Shown: in pieces, positions 8,755 to 17,394 of the stretch
Layout of the letters: every line of letters starts with the position of its first letter
Numbering within the stretch: the first letter of the stretch is position 1
DNA from: Bacillota bacterium
Lineage (GTDB): Bacteria; Bacillota; Clostridia; Lachnospirales; Lachnospiraceae
Direction of reading: 5' to 3'
Length of the DNA: 64,000 bases
Assembly: GCA_023423045.1 (NCBI GenBank)
Contig: JAFAGA010000079.1
Span: forward strand, 12,043 to 76,042
The notes under the pieces: generated by a model
What the model was told of the DNA's origin: nothing
The model's database searches: none
Seen by the model: the letters and a program-made list of their open reading frames with translations, nothing else
Translations under genes and position numbers: made by a program

Positions 8755-9762
8755 ATGCCCAAAAAACCTGAGCCTAAAGCAGATAATACTGTTGCCATTG
8801 ATGTAGTACAAGATATTCTAGATTATATGGAAGCTAACCTCCTGGAAGTACTCACGCCAGCCAGGCTAGCCAAACAGTTCTATCTGAGCACTTCTTCCCT
8901 CAATATCATATTTCGGGTTGTCTGCGGTATGACAGTCATGGAATATATACGGAACCGCCGCCTTTCCCTTGCCGGAAAAGAGCTGGCAATTACCAATATA
9001 CCTATGATAGACCTGGCGTTTAACTATGGATATGAGACCCCGGAAGCCTTTTCCAAAGCCTTTGCAAGATTCCACGGTTTCCCCCCCAGCTTTGTCAGAA
9101 GGGCCTATCCCGAGACCAGGGAATTCCATCCGCTAACAATTAAGCTAGAGATAACAGGCGGCTGGGATAGTGCACCTGCTGCCGGTCGATTGCCGATGCT
9201 GACAAAACAAAATTCTCCGGAACAGGAAGAAAGTCTTCTTTACTGTTATGATAGAACCACCAAATATAAAGGAGAAGCATCTATGAAAAAGCAAAGGCAG
9301 GAATATCATATCAGTATAAAAGATATGCAGCAAAAGGAGGACTGGAGAGTTCTGTTGTCACTGGCAGAAAAACTGGACCGGGAAAAAATCAAGTTCAAGG
9401 TGGACGGGAAAACCATGATATTTGCACACGGTCTGGAATTTAAGCTCGAGAAAATCTGTCTGACCTTCAAATGGAATGAGGAACAGAGGGTGAAAGATTT
9501 TTTCAATTACAGCGGGAAAGCCAAAAGCAGCTTTAAAGGGTTCAAATATTTTGATTCAGTATTCGAAGACAGGAAGGTTCGATGTATGTTTTACGGCGAC
9601 TGTCCGGGTGACGATACCGATGAGCTCCTGTTTCGGAATGCGGAGCCTGTGGATGTGGACGGACAAATCATTCCGGTACAGACATTGGAGTTCTATTACG
9701 AAAATACCGAGCCGAATAATGAATACTACCAAATGGTAGAAAACTGGCTTAAAACTCATTAA
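8755..9762 (+). CDS. AraC-type HTH protein with unknown C-terminal domain
   Basis: Residues about 17-120 form an AraC/XylS double helix-turn-helix (VVQDILDYMEANL, then LAKQFYLSTSSLNIIF, and second-helix signature MIDLAFNYGYETPEAFSKAF). Unlike a classical AraC regulator the DNA-binding part is at the N-terminus. After a linker, residues about 175-335 form an alpha/beta region rich in charged and aromatic residues that I do not recognise, although the general layout recalls proteins that pair an AraC HTH with an effector-binding domain such as Rob. CAGGAGG lies 9 nt before the ATG. It is convergent with the NADH pyrophosphatase gene. Function: probable transcriptional regulator responding to an unknown ligand. 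Confidence 0.75.
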   Translation: MPKKPEPKADNTVAIDVVQDILDYMEANLLEVLTPARLAKQFYLSTSSLNIIFRVVCGMTVMEYIRNRRLSLAGKELAITNIPMIDLAFNYGYETPEAFSKAFARFHGFPPSFVRRAYPETREFHPLTIKLEITGGWDSAPAAGRLPMLTKQNSPEQEESLLYCYDRTTKYKGEASMKKQRQEYHISIKDMQQKEDWRVLLSLAEKLDREKIKFKVDGKTMIFAHGLEFKLEKICLTFKWNEEQRVKDFFNYSGKAKSSFKGFKYFDSVFEDRKVRCMFYGDCPGDDTDELLFRNAEPVDVDGQIIPVQTLEFYYENTEPNNEYYQMVENWLKTH

Positions 9763-9806
9763 CATGTACACCATGTGGATTGATCTTCATCAAACGATAC
9801 ACTATA

Positions 9807-10640
9807 TTATCGATACCGGCTCTGATACCAGCGTATCATCTTGCCTGCCACACTGTCGACGCCCGGAATACCGGGCAGCTCCGACGCATGAAACCATTTG
9901 GCATCCAGGATCTCTGTCTGATCCTCATGAATCTCACCGCTCTCATATTCCGCAGTGAAGGCCAGCATCAGAGAATCCGGGAAGGGCCAGGGCTGGCTGC
10001 CGAAATACCGGATATTTTTTACCTCTATTCCTACTTCTTCCCGTATTTCGCGTGCTACACACTGCTCCAGGTTTTCGCCCGGTTCCACAAATCCGGCTAT
10101 GAGACTGTAGAGATTATGTCCAAAATTCCTGTTATGAGCCAGCAGGATCTGATCTTCTTTGAATACTGCGGTAATCGTCGCAGGAGAGATTCTGGGATAG
10201 ATGATATTCCCACAGGATGAGCAGACCTTAGCCCTCTCTTCCTTCTTATCCTCTGTCTTATGACCGCATCGCCCGCAATATTGGTTCATACTGCTCCAGT
10301 GAAGAATATGATTCGCCGCACCGGCCGCAATAAAAAGTCCCGGATCCCCGGACCTGTCTGTTATCCCCCTCAGATCCACATATTCCAGTCCCTTTACAGC
10401 TACCGGCTCCGGAATCCGGGCACAGTAACAATTATGACCATCATAGGTTCCAATATATATCATCCCCGCTTCCAGGGAAAAGTTTTCTTCCGCAAATCTC
10501 TTTTCCGGTATCCAAGCACCTCCGTCTCCCGAAAGCATGGCAAGCTTCCTCTCATGCAATATCAATGCCCATTCCGGTTTCTCTGTCTGCGCTTCGGGCT
10601 GAAAGGCCGGTTGAAAAATCTGTCCTTGTATGCCGTCCAT
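9807..10640 (-). CDS. nudC: NADH pyrophosphatase (NudC-like)
   Basis: This enzyme hydrolyses NAD(H) to NMN(H) and AMP, and in E. coli also removes NAD caps from RNA. All family landmarks are present: a zinc ribbon with C122, C125, C140 and C143, the Nudix box at residues 183-205 (GFVEPGE ... REIREEVGI), and the NudC-specific SQPWPFPDS motif just after it. An in-frame ATG lies 78 nt upstream, but ATG at 10640 has CAGGAGTG 3-5 nt upstream and gives 277 aa, close to the usual family length. It is monocistronic. Confidence 0.92.
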   Translation of the reverse strand: MDGIQGQIFQPAFQPEAQTEKPEWALILHERKLAMLSGDGGAWIPEKRFAEENFSLEAGMIYIGTYDGHNCYCARIPEPVAVKGLEYVDLRGITDRSGDPGLFIAAGAANHILHWSSMNQYCGRCGHKTEDKKEERAKVCSSCGNIIYPRISPATITAVFKEDQILLAHNRNFGHNLYSLIAGFVEPGENLEQCVAREIREEVGIEVKNIRYFGSQPWPFPDSLMLAFTAEYESGEIHEDQTEILDAKWFHASELPGIPGVDSVAGKMIRWYQSRYR

Positions 10641-10971
10641 GTCACTCCTGACTCTGCCATGTAACAATGGCAGTAATATTAAAATTATCTTGTGTACTGT
10701 CTGGCTTCTGAAATCCATACACTGTATTTTAACTCATTCCGAGATAATATCCATAACAAAAAATATTCTCAGCACTATCTGCAAACTAGAATAACTTAAC
10801 TGTAACAAGATGCTGTTGTTAAAAGGGACAAAATTAGGTTGGAATTGTATGGTAAAATCAAGCTGTTTATGGTAAGATAATTCTAGCTTTTTACAGTGTT
10901 TATAATTATTATTTATGTATCGCAGGCTGGATGGTTTTTGATGTAACATTATAGGCAGGAGTGAGAAGAAT
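10641..10971. other. Divergent intergenic region nudC / histidine phosphatase remnant
   Basis: This is an AT-rich spacer without coding potential. Two copies of TATGGTAARAT occur at 10848-10858 and 10868-10878, 20 nt apart; they could be a regulator site but nothing ties them to a known one. Confidence 0.4.
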
Positions 10972-11229
10972 ATGAGATTATTGATCATCCGTCACGGTGA
11001 GTCCGAGGCAGATTTACTCAATGTACATGAAGGCAGAGCCGATTTTTGCTTGACCGAACGCGGTCACAGACAGGCAGAGGCTATGGCACAACATGTGGCC
11101 TCTCAATATAAAATTTCAGGAATATATTGCAGTCCACTCAAAAGAACGCTGCAAACGGCATCATATCTCTCGAATCTGACTGGAATCTCACTCACTCAGG
11201 AAGATATGTTAATGGAATTTAGCTGCTAA
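10972..11229 (+). pseudogene. Truncated histidine phosphatase (phosphoglycerate mutase superfamily)
   Basis: The 85-codon frame begins with the phosphohistidine motif IIRHGESE and shows the second conserved arginine in SPLKRTLQTA, as in cobC/gpmB-like phosphatases. Family members are about 180-220 residues, and this frame stops directly after the LMEF strand where the catalytic Glu/His half should follow. The next gene starts only 48 nt later, so the missing half was probably deleted. GCAGGAGTG lies upstream of the ATG, so a fragment may still be made. Confidence 0.75.
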
Positions 11230-11277
11230 TTGTAATAATCTCATATATAAATCACATATTCAACCTGGAGGTATCCT

Positions 11278-12396
11278 ATGGAACGAATGATTAACCAAGA
11301 GTTCAACAGCCTTCCCCAACGAAGCATCTACTATTTTCTCGCCACCTATGCACCCTTTCATCCCATCGCTTCCCCCTTCGCGGAGGAAGCCGAGCAGCGC
11401 TCTGCCTATGATTTTATTCTAAGTATCTACCAGAGACTTTACGAGGACCCCGGCCTTATGGGGTTTCGGCTGCTTCCGGATGACAGTCTGGACGATTGGC
11501 AGTTTCAGAAAGACAAGCCCAAGCTGGTGCCTGAGCTGCGCAAGGTCATCCGAAAGCTGGAGGAATTCATGGAGCTTCTCTGGATTCTATCATGTGACGG
11601 GCAAGCCGATAGCAATTATCTTATAATTGATTGCGACCGCAAGGCGCTTAAACCCTCTGACAAAAAGCAGCTTGAGCGCTTTGAAATTCTTACAGAATGT
11701 AGCGAATCTGTCTACCGCCTGCAATTTCCCTGCAGCGTAAAAGGACTTCAGCTTCTGGCCAGGATATCCTTACAAAACGCCCGCCCGGCCTGGCAGGAAC
11801 GACAAAAACCCTACCTGCTCTTCTCCAGAGGCGTCTTTGATCCATCCTCTCCATGGAGTACTGAAATATTTTCCGACATGCTGGAACAGCGGGAACCCTT
11901 TCATCACTTAATAGCATATTTGGAGGAGAAACAATTTCGGCGCATTGACAATAAAGAATGCAATCATCAAGTGTCTCTGGATTATATCAAATGCTACGGG
12001 AAGGCAGATGATGAACTGAAGTGGGCCTGGGGTGAACGCACTCATAGCGGGTTGGAGGTTATCTATGAGGAAACCCGTAAAAACCAGCCGCTGATAACAT
12101 TGCGAATCCCATATTATAAAGAATTGCTGGAGAGAGCTGACGAGATGAGCCCTTCTCTGAAGAATTTTATTCTGCTTTATAATAAGAAATGTGATAATTG
12201 CCGCTACTGTGTCCAGACCGACAAAACAGGAAAACGTCCGCTTGCTTTTTTTGTTGTGGAAAACCGGCCCTTATGTCCGCTTTATCCGGGTTTTATGTAC
12301 CGCTGGAAGTCCCTGAATGACTCCATTGTCAATGGAATCATAGAAATGCTGGAGTTCATTGATCACTCATTCAAAGAACGGTATGTAGTCGGCTAA
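11278..12396 (+). CDS. Hypothetical protein with C-terminal cysteine cluster
   Basis: I do not recognise this 372-aa protein. It appears soluble, has no signal peptide or transmembrane segment, and is rich in Arg, Leu and Glu. Near residues 303-340 there is a cysteine group, KCDNCRYCVQ followed about 20 residues later by RPLCPLYPG, suggesting a metal site. CTGGAGG lies 8 nt before the ATG. It follows the truncated phosphatase and converges on the tyrosine phosphatase with a 1-nt gap, so no terminator fits between them. Confidence 0.75.
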   Translation: MERMINQEFNSLPQRSIYYFLATYAPFHPIASPFAEEAEQRSAYDFILSIYQRLYEDPGLMGFRLLPDDSLDDWQFQKDKPKLVPELRKVIRKLEEFMELLWILSCDGQADSNYLIIDCDRKALKPSDKKQLERFEILTECSESVYRLQFPCSVKGLQLLARISLQNARPAWQERQKPYLLFSRGVFDPSSPWSTEIFSDMLEQREPFHHLIAYLEEKQFRRIDNKECNHQVSLDYIKCYGKADDELKWAWGERTHSGLEVIYEETRKNQPLITLRIPYYKELLERADEMSPSLKNFILLYNKKCDNCRYCVQTDKTGKRPLAFFVVENRPLCPLYPGFMYRWKSLNDSIVNGIIEMLEFIDHSFKERYVVG

Positions 12397-12397
12397 A

Positions 12398-12871
12398 TTA
12401 TTTTTTACCCAGTCCACCGCCCTGGGAAATCAACTCCAGCAAGGCTTCGCATCCGTTCAGGACATCCTCATAGGTCTTCTCAAAATCACCCGAATACCAT
12501 GGATCATCCACATCCCGGTATTCGCCGGTGAAATCAAGGAGCTTATGCAGCTTGTTTTTGGCTTCATTCCCAAGAATGCGGTTCATATTCACCATATTTC
12601 TCTGATCCATGCCAATGATATAATCATAGTGCTGTCCGTCCGAATAGATCAGCTGGCGGGCATGTTTTCCTGCACATGAGATGCCAAGCCTGCTCAGAAT
12701 TTTTCTGGTTCCCGGATGAACCGGGTTTCCGATCTCCTCCGTGCTTGTTGCTGCCGATGCAATTTCAAAGCGATTTCCGCTTCCTCTCCTCTGCACCAGA
12801 TCCCGGAGAACAAATTCTGCCATAGGAGAACGACAGATATTGCCGTGGCAGACAAATAATATTTTTATCAT
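12398..12871 (-). CDS. Low-molecular-weight protein tyrosine phosphatase
   Basis: This is a cytoplasmic phosphatase of the LMW-PTP/arsenate reductase fold, 157 aa. The P-loop VCHGNICRS supplies nucleophile C8 and R14, and the general acid aspartate lies in DDPWYSG near residue 122. AAGGG lies 8 nt before the ATG. It is the last gene of a minus-strand group behind the XdhC-like gene (45-nt gap) and probably shares its transcript. The substrate could be a tyrosine kinase of exopolysaccharide control or a small molecule; nothing here decides it. Confidence 0.93.
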   Translation of the reverse strand: MIKILFVCHGNICRSPMAEFVLRDLVQRRGSGNRFEIASAATSTEEIGNPVHPGTRKILSRLGISCAGKHARQLIYSDGQHYDYIIGMDQRNMVNMNRILGNEAKNKLHKLLDFTGEYRDVDDPWYSGDFEKTYEDVLNGCEALLELISQGGGLGKK

Positions 12872-12916
12872 TTTTCCATCCCTTCATAAATCTCATCAAC
12901 AACTAATATAAGGGGT

Positions 12917-13930
12917 TTATAACACCGGCTCAATAAACAGTGAAATAATCCCTCCGCACACCATTCCTTCATCCGCATCATTTCCTGTCATATCAACGGT
13001 TATTAAGGACGGTTTCCCTTCATTTATGCATTGAAGCGCCTTCTGCCTCGCCTCTGCTTCGACGCATCCGCCACCGATGGTATCAATCATCATTCCATCC
13101 TTTAAGATCAGCATTTTGGTACCAATCCCCCTGGGGGCTGAGCCTTTTCTGGCCACAATCGTTACTAATGCTTTCGGAATGTCCTTCTGTTCTTCACTAT
13201 CCAGGTATTTTAATATTTGTTTTGAATAGCCCGAGCTTGCTTGTCCTGAATTTTTCTTAAAGACGATTTCGGCCATAATGGCAACTGCAATTTCGGCCGG
13301 TGTCTCTGCTTTGATGTCCAGACCGATTGGTGAATAAATCTCATCCAGCTTACTTCGGTCAAAACCTTTTTCCACCAATGCCTCTTTGACCATACGAACC
13401 CGGACCTTGCTCCCGATCATTCCGACATACCGGCTCTCCTTCTGAATAATGCTTTCCAGACACACCTGGTCATGCCGGTGTCCCCTGGTTACTATAACAA
13501 AGAAGGTGCTGATATCTCCCGGAATCTCCTTCAAGGCATTCTCAAAATCATCGCACAAAACCAGGTCCGCTCCCGCCATCCTCGCATTGTTGGCAAACTG
13601 AGGACGATCTTCGATGACTGTAACATTCAATCCCATCATCTTACTGATCTGTATCAGCGGTATTGATATGTGACCCGCGCCGCAGATCACTACCTTACAC
13701 TCTTCCTGCAGCCGTTCGATATAAATCCAGCTGTCGTCCGCCTCAATCATAGAATCGCTCTCCTGAAACTGATCGACCGCTTTCTTCCATAGTTCTATAT
13801 TACCTGTACAATATACGATTTCACCGTCGAGGAAAACTGCCTTATCTCCCATGCCGCTTCCCTGGACCACAGTAGCAACATAATAATTCTTATCCTTCTC
13901 CAGTGTGTTAATATAATGAAAAAAATCCAT
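12917..13930 (-). CDS. XdhC/CoxI-family protein
   Basis: XdhC-type proteins help insert or sulfurate the molybdenum cofactor of hydroxylases. Residues about 78-225 are the Rossmann-like XdhC_C domain (VVICGAGHISIPL, VIEDRP, TRGHRHD, MIGSKVR). Residues about 250-337 are the XdhC_CoxI segment (GSAPRGIGTKMLIL, TIGGGCVEAEA, GMVCGG). The order is the reverse of E. coli-type XdhC, with the CoxI part at the C-terminus; I believe this order also occurs in clostridia. No molybdoenzyme gene is in the window, so its partner is elsewhere. The ATG is preceded by GAAGG. Confidence 0.85.
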   Translation of the reverse strand: MDFFHYINTLEKDKNYYVATVVQGSGMGDKAVFLDGEIVYCTGNIELWKKAVDQFQESDSMIEADDSWIYIERLQEECKVVICGAGHISIPLIQISKMMGLNVTVIEDRPQFANNARMAGADLVLCDDFENALKEIPGDISTFFVIVTRGHRHDQVCLESIIQKESRYVGMIGSKVRVRMVKEALVEKGFDRSKLDEIYSPIGLDIKAETPAEIAVAIMAEIVFKKNSGQASSGYSKQILKYLDSEEQKDIPKALVTIVARKGSAPRGIGTKMLILKDGMMIDTIGGGCVEAEARQKALQCINEGKPSLITVDMTGNDADEGMVCGGIISLFIEPVL

Positions 13931-13985
13931 CCTGATACCTTCTTTCCTATCGCAGACAAGCCCGCCAGACTCTTCACTTTTGTGC

Positions 13986-14005
13986 CCTGCACATTCTTGT
14001 GCAGG
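13986..14005. other. Hairpin between isomerase and XdhC-like genes
   Basis: CCTGCACA and TGTGCAGG pair perfectly around TTCT. There is no T tract on either side, so it may be an intercistronic stem or processing site. Confidence 0.4.
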
Positions 14006-14032
14006 ACTTCCTTCTCGTCAGGGAGAAGCCTG

Positions 14033-14785
14033 TCACACTCTCCATTCTATTAGTTTTTTCAACCCTATGATCGGATCCTCCGCCGGTAAATATTCCAGGC
14101 CGATGTACCCCTGGTACCCTGCGGCGGTTAGCTCCTTTAGCACTTCTTTGTATGCAATTTCCCCGCGATCCGGTTCATGTCTTCCCGGATTCCCGGCCAC
14201 ATGTACATGTCCTATTTTATCAAGCAGCTTCAGACTGCGCCGGATGATATCTCCCTCCATAATTTGCTGGTGGTAATAATCAAACAACAGCTTGATCTGA
14301 GGAGAATTAACCTCTCCGATGATATCGGCTGCAACATCGGAGGACCACAAGAAATATCCACCATGATCGATTGTCGTATTGAGAGGTTCGATCGCCAGTG
14401 TAATTCCCTGGTTCTCAAGCAGTAAAGAACATTCTGCCAACCCCTCCTGAATATTCCTCTTCTGCACCTCAAAGGCTTCGCCGGTATCATTTCCTACCTG
14501 GGCAATAACGCACCGGCAGTCTAATATTTTCGCAGTCTCAATGGTCTCCCTTAAGCCCTGCACATATTCCTTCCTCTTGCTCCTGTCCGTAAGACTTGCG
14601 AATCTGGTGCATATGGCCGATATATCTACTTTATTATCCAAGCGGCTCCGATTAATGGCCGGAATATCCTTATCCCACCAGGACCAGAATTCTACCGCAC
14701 CATAACCCAACTCTCCCGCCGTCTTTATCGCATCCGCCGTATTCATATGTCGGAGCACACTGTCAGTACAAATTGAAAATTTCAC
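14033..14785 (-). CDS. Hydroxypyruvate isomerase-like sugar isomerase/epimerase
   Basis: This is a TIM-barrel isomerase of the AP-endonuclease-2/Hyi family, 250 aa. Metal-ligand and catalytic acidic positions are visible in LAIEPLN, LLFDYYHQQ, VHVAGNPGRHEPDRGE and YIGLEYLPA, as in Hyi. GGGAGG lies 7 nt before the GTG start. The family isomerises hydroxypyruvate/tartronate semialdehyde or epimerises ketoses; the exact substrate is open. It is preceded by a perfect inverted repeat at 14857-14890 that overlaps TATAAT-like boxes and is the likely control site. The XdhC-like gene follows 102 nt later. Confidence 0.85.
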   Translation of the reverse strand: MKFSICTDSVLRHMNTADAIKTAGELGYGAVEFWSWWDKDIPAINRSRLDNKVDISAICTRFASLTDRSKRKEYVQGLRETIETAKILDCRCVIAQVGNDTGEAFEVQKRNIQEGLAECSLLLENQGITLAIEPLNTTIDHGGYFLWSSDVAADIIGEVNSPQIKLLFDYYHQQIMEGDIIRRSLKLLDKIGHVHVAGNPGRHEPDRGEIAYKEVLKELTAAGYQGYIGLEYLPAEDPIIGLKKLIEWRV

Positions 14786-14856
14786 CTTTATTCCTCCCGT
14801 ACCTTCTTTCCTTCCGAAACACCTGCGAACTGTCTTATAGAATAGATGATTTTAAT

Positions 14857-14890
14857 ATATGGTATAATGTATATCGACATTATACCATAT
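14857..14890. promoter_or_regulatory. Perfect 14-bp inverted repeat, probable operator/promoter
   Basis: ATATGGTATAATGT is repeated inverted as ACATTATACCATAT with a 6-nt spacer ATATCG. Each arm contains TATAAT, so a -10 box is present on each strand. The repeat ends 72 nt upstream of the isomerase start. Perfect symmetry over 14 bp per arm in a promoter region points to a dimeric repressor; the regulator is not identified. Confidence 0.6.
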
Positions 14891-14960
14891 GAATTTTAAT
14901 ATTTCATCTTGGTTTTACTCAACATCAGAACCTTCCTATGAATCCTCACATGAATTATTT

Positions 14961-14992
14961 ATAAATCATTCTCATAAATCATTCTCATAAAT
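14961..14992. repeat. Short tandem repeat, 13-nt unit
   Basis: ATAAATCATTCTC occurs twice in tandem followed by a partial third copy (ATAAAT), immediately before the terminator hairpin of the UPF0597 gene. Confidence 0.8.
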
Positions 14993-15019
14993 ATGACCGC
15001 TGAAACAGTCAGCGGTCAT
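14993..15019 (-). terminator. Terminator of the eight-gene minus-strand operon
   Basis: ATGACCGCTGA and TCAGCGGTCAT form a perfect 11-bp stem around a 5-nt loop, 18 nt beyond the UPF0597 stop codon. The T tract on the minus strand is weak (ATATTTAT) but the stem is strong. Confidence 0.65.
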
Positions 15020-15036
15020 GTTTTATCCATTCTTCT

Positions 15037-16320
15037 CTATTTTGTCATTATTTTTACGATTTCACAATCCGTTTGTCTCATCCCTTCTTTGCCAAGATGC
15101 TGAACATTCTGAATGGTTCTTTCCACATCGCAGTCAACAATCCCGTCTCCGTTTTTGAACTCCTGTCCGTTGATATACATATCATATCCTAAGATCCCTG
15201 CTTCTATGCTGGATGCTATTTTTCCTGCACAGGAAGGCTTTGCTCCGTCACAGATAATTCCGGATACGATTGCCAGAGAATTGACCAGGGTATGGGCTAA
15301 TTCCTGGTATTTCCCTCCGTATAGATATGCTATTCCGCAGCCGGCAGCACATCCGGCGGTTACTGCTCCGCAGTAGGCTGACAAGGTTCCAATTCCATGC
15401 TTCGCATGAATAGAAGTTAGATTGGATATCACCAGTGCCCGGTACAGCATGTCCTGACTCGCCTGCAGCTCCTTCGCATATTCAATCACCGGAACAGATA
15501 CGGTAATTCCCTGATTTCCGCTGCCCGAGTTGATAATTACAGGCAATTCACAGCCTGACATCCTTGCATCGCTTCCTGCCGCAGCTTTGGCTACCGCTCT
15601 GGTTTTGATGCTATTTTCGTTGCTTTTTAATATGGTTTTCCCAAGATTGGCCCCGTAATCCGAGGTTAATCCCTCCTGGGCAATCCTGGAGTTGTACCTT
15701 ATCTGCCTGTCCAGAATATCTTTTACATCCTTTATATCCACAGCATCTGCAAATTCAATAATTTCCTTTAAAGAAAGGCACTCATAATCTAATTCGGAAC
15801 CTTCTTCCCCGGTATTTTCGCTCTGTTTTACCCAGCCCTCCACCGGCCTATCGTTCTTTCGTACCTCTATTATATTGGCATGCTTCTCTCTGATATGTAC
15901 CTTTACCGTTTCTTTCTCATGGGAAAGTTCAATTATAATATCCAGGGGATACAAGCTCTCCATGCTGTTAATCTCCACCTGGCGGCTCTCCATGGCTTCC
16001 CTTATCCTGTCCTTCTGCTCTTCAGTGACCTCTGCAATTACCTCCAGTTCCCTGTGCGCATCTCCGGCGAGCACTCCGGCAAGCACTGCTGCCTTAATTC
16101 CCTTTAATCCGTTGGTGTTGGGAACAACTACGCTTTTCGCGTTCTTAACAATATTATTGCTCACAGAAATAGTGATTTTTTGCGGCATGCTTCCCAGTAC
16201 TTCTCTTGCAACGGAAGCTGCGTAAGCGATTGCAATCGGTTCGGTGCATCCCATGGACGGAATCAATTCACGCTTTAATATCTTCACATACATGTCGTAA
16301 TTTTTAGTAATTTTATTCAC
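15037..16320 (-). CDS. UPF0597 / L-cysteine desulfidase-like protein
   Basis: This protein belongs to the family of L-cysteine desulfidase (CdsB) and E. coli YhaM/CyuA, related to the alpha domain of iron-sulfur L-serine dehydratase. Such enzymes eliminate H2S or water from cysteine or serine to give pyruvate and ammonia using a [4Fe-4S] cluster. Candidate cluster cysteines are in PSMGCTEP near the N-terminus, in CGAVTAGCAAGC and in CDGAKPSCAGKI. The frame opens 30 nt further upstream with TTG, but AAGAGGT 5 nt before GTG at 16320 favours 427 aa. It is the last gene of the operon and is followed by a terminator. Confidence 0.85.
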   Translation of the reverse strand: MNKITKNYDMYVKILKRELIPSMGCTEPIAIAYAASVAREVLGSMPQKITISVSNNIVKNAKSVVVPNTNGLKGIKAAVLAGVLAGDAHRELEVIAEVTEEQKDRIREAMESRQVEINSMESLYPLDIIIELSHEKETVKVHIREKHANIIEVRKNDRPVEGWVKQSENTGEEGSELDYECLSLKEIIEFADAVDIKDVKDILDRQIRYNSRIAQEGLTSDYGANLGKTILKSNENSIKTRAVAKAAAGSDARMSGCELPVIINSGSGNQGITVSVPVIEYAKELQASQDMLYRALVISNLTSIHAKHGIGTLSAYCGAVTAGCAAGCGIAYLYGGKYQELAHTLVNSLAIVSGIICDGAKPSCAGKIASSIEAGILGYDMYINGQEFKNGDGIVDCDVERTIQNVQHLGKEGMRQTDCEIVKIMTK

Positions 16321-16398
16321 ATTAACCTCTTTCGAATCAACTCTTATCAATACGGGAAACTATCTTTTTAATAAGGCAAACAATTCATCAGGACTTTC

Positions 16399-17319
16399 TT
16401 ACGGCAGCTGCTTCCCCGCAGCCATATATAAAGAATACCATTCTTCCCTGGTTAATTCAATATCCGCTGCCTTGCAGATATCCTGCAGCCGCTTCGCATT
16501 GGTAGTTCCGACAATGGTCTGAATATGTGCAGGATGCCTTAGAATCCAAGCTACGGCTATGGCAGAGTTCTTAACAGCATACTTTGCTGCCAGCTGGTCT
16601 ATCTCCCTGTTCAACTCGGGGAATTTCTCATTATCCAAAAATACCCCTTCAAAGAACCCGTATTGGAATGGAGACCATGCCTGAATCGTAATATCCTTTA
16701 ATCTGCAATATTCTAAAATACCGCCTGCCACATCGTAACCATGGCGATTCTCCATATTAACATTGATACCGGAATCAAAGATACCGCAGTTGGTGAGGCT
16801 TAACTGTAACTGGTTGACACAGATCTTATTCTCACAGTATTTGTTCAGCAATTCAATCTGATAGGAATTTTCGTTGCTCACTCCAAAGTACTTTACTTTT
16901 CCCTGCTTCTCCAAAATGCTGAAGGCCTCCGCAACCTCCTCCGGCTCCATTAAAGTGTCCGGGCGGTGCAATAATAAAAAGTCCACATAGTCTGTTTTCA
17001 ATCTTTTCAGGCTCTGATCGACAGATTCTAAAATGTGTTTCTTTGAAAAATCATAACAGCAGCCGGGTCTTATGGAACACTTTGTCTGAAGAACAATCTT
17101 CTCTCTGATACTGGAATTCATCTGAATTGCTTCTGCAAAAAAAGATTCTGCTTCCCCCTTTGCATAAATATCCGCATGATCAAAAAAGTTGATTCCGTTT
17201 TCCATCGCTGTATTAATTAATTGCTCTGCTTCCTTTTTGCTTCTTTCGGTAATTCTCATACATCCAAGGCCGATGGCCGGAGCCTCTATTCTTTCTTTTC
17301 CTATTACTATATTTCTCAT
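16399..17319 (-). CDS. Aldo/keto reductase (YdhF-like)
   Basis: This is an NADPH-dependent oxidoreductase with the (beta/alpha)8 AKR fold, 306 aa. The catalytic tetrad is visible: Asp and Tyr in FFDHADIY, Lys in LQTKCS and His in LLLHRPD; the cofactor-binding end has TIVGTTNAKRLQDI. It lies 75 nt after the M20 peptidase and 78 nt before the UPF0597 gene, in the same operon. It may reduce an aldehyde or ketone released from the imported substrate; the target is unknown. Confidence 0.9.
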   Translation of the reverse strand: MRNIVIGKERIEAPAIGLGCMRITERSKKEAEQLINTAMENGINFFDHADIYAKGEAESFFAEAIQMNSSIREKIVLQTKCSIRPGCCYDFSKKHILESVDQSLKRLKTDYVDFLLLHRPDTLMEPEEVAEAFSILEKQGKVKYFGVSNENSYQIELLNKYCENKICVNQLQLSLTNCGIFDSGINVNMENRHGYDVAGGILEYCRLKDITIQAWSPFQYGFFEGVFLDNEKFPELNREIDQLAAKYAVKNSAIAVAWILRHPAHIQTIVGTTNAKRLQDICKAADIELTREEWYSLYMAAGKQLP

Positions 17320-17394
17320 ATACTTACCTCCATTTTACTTGCCGCTGCGGTACTTACTTTCTCTCTAATTACGGCTGTTCCAGCTTCTACTGTT

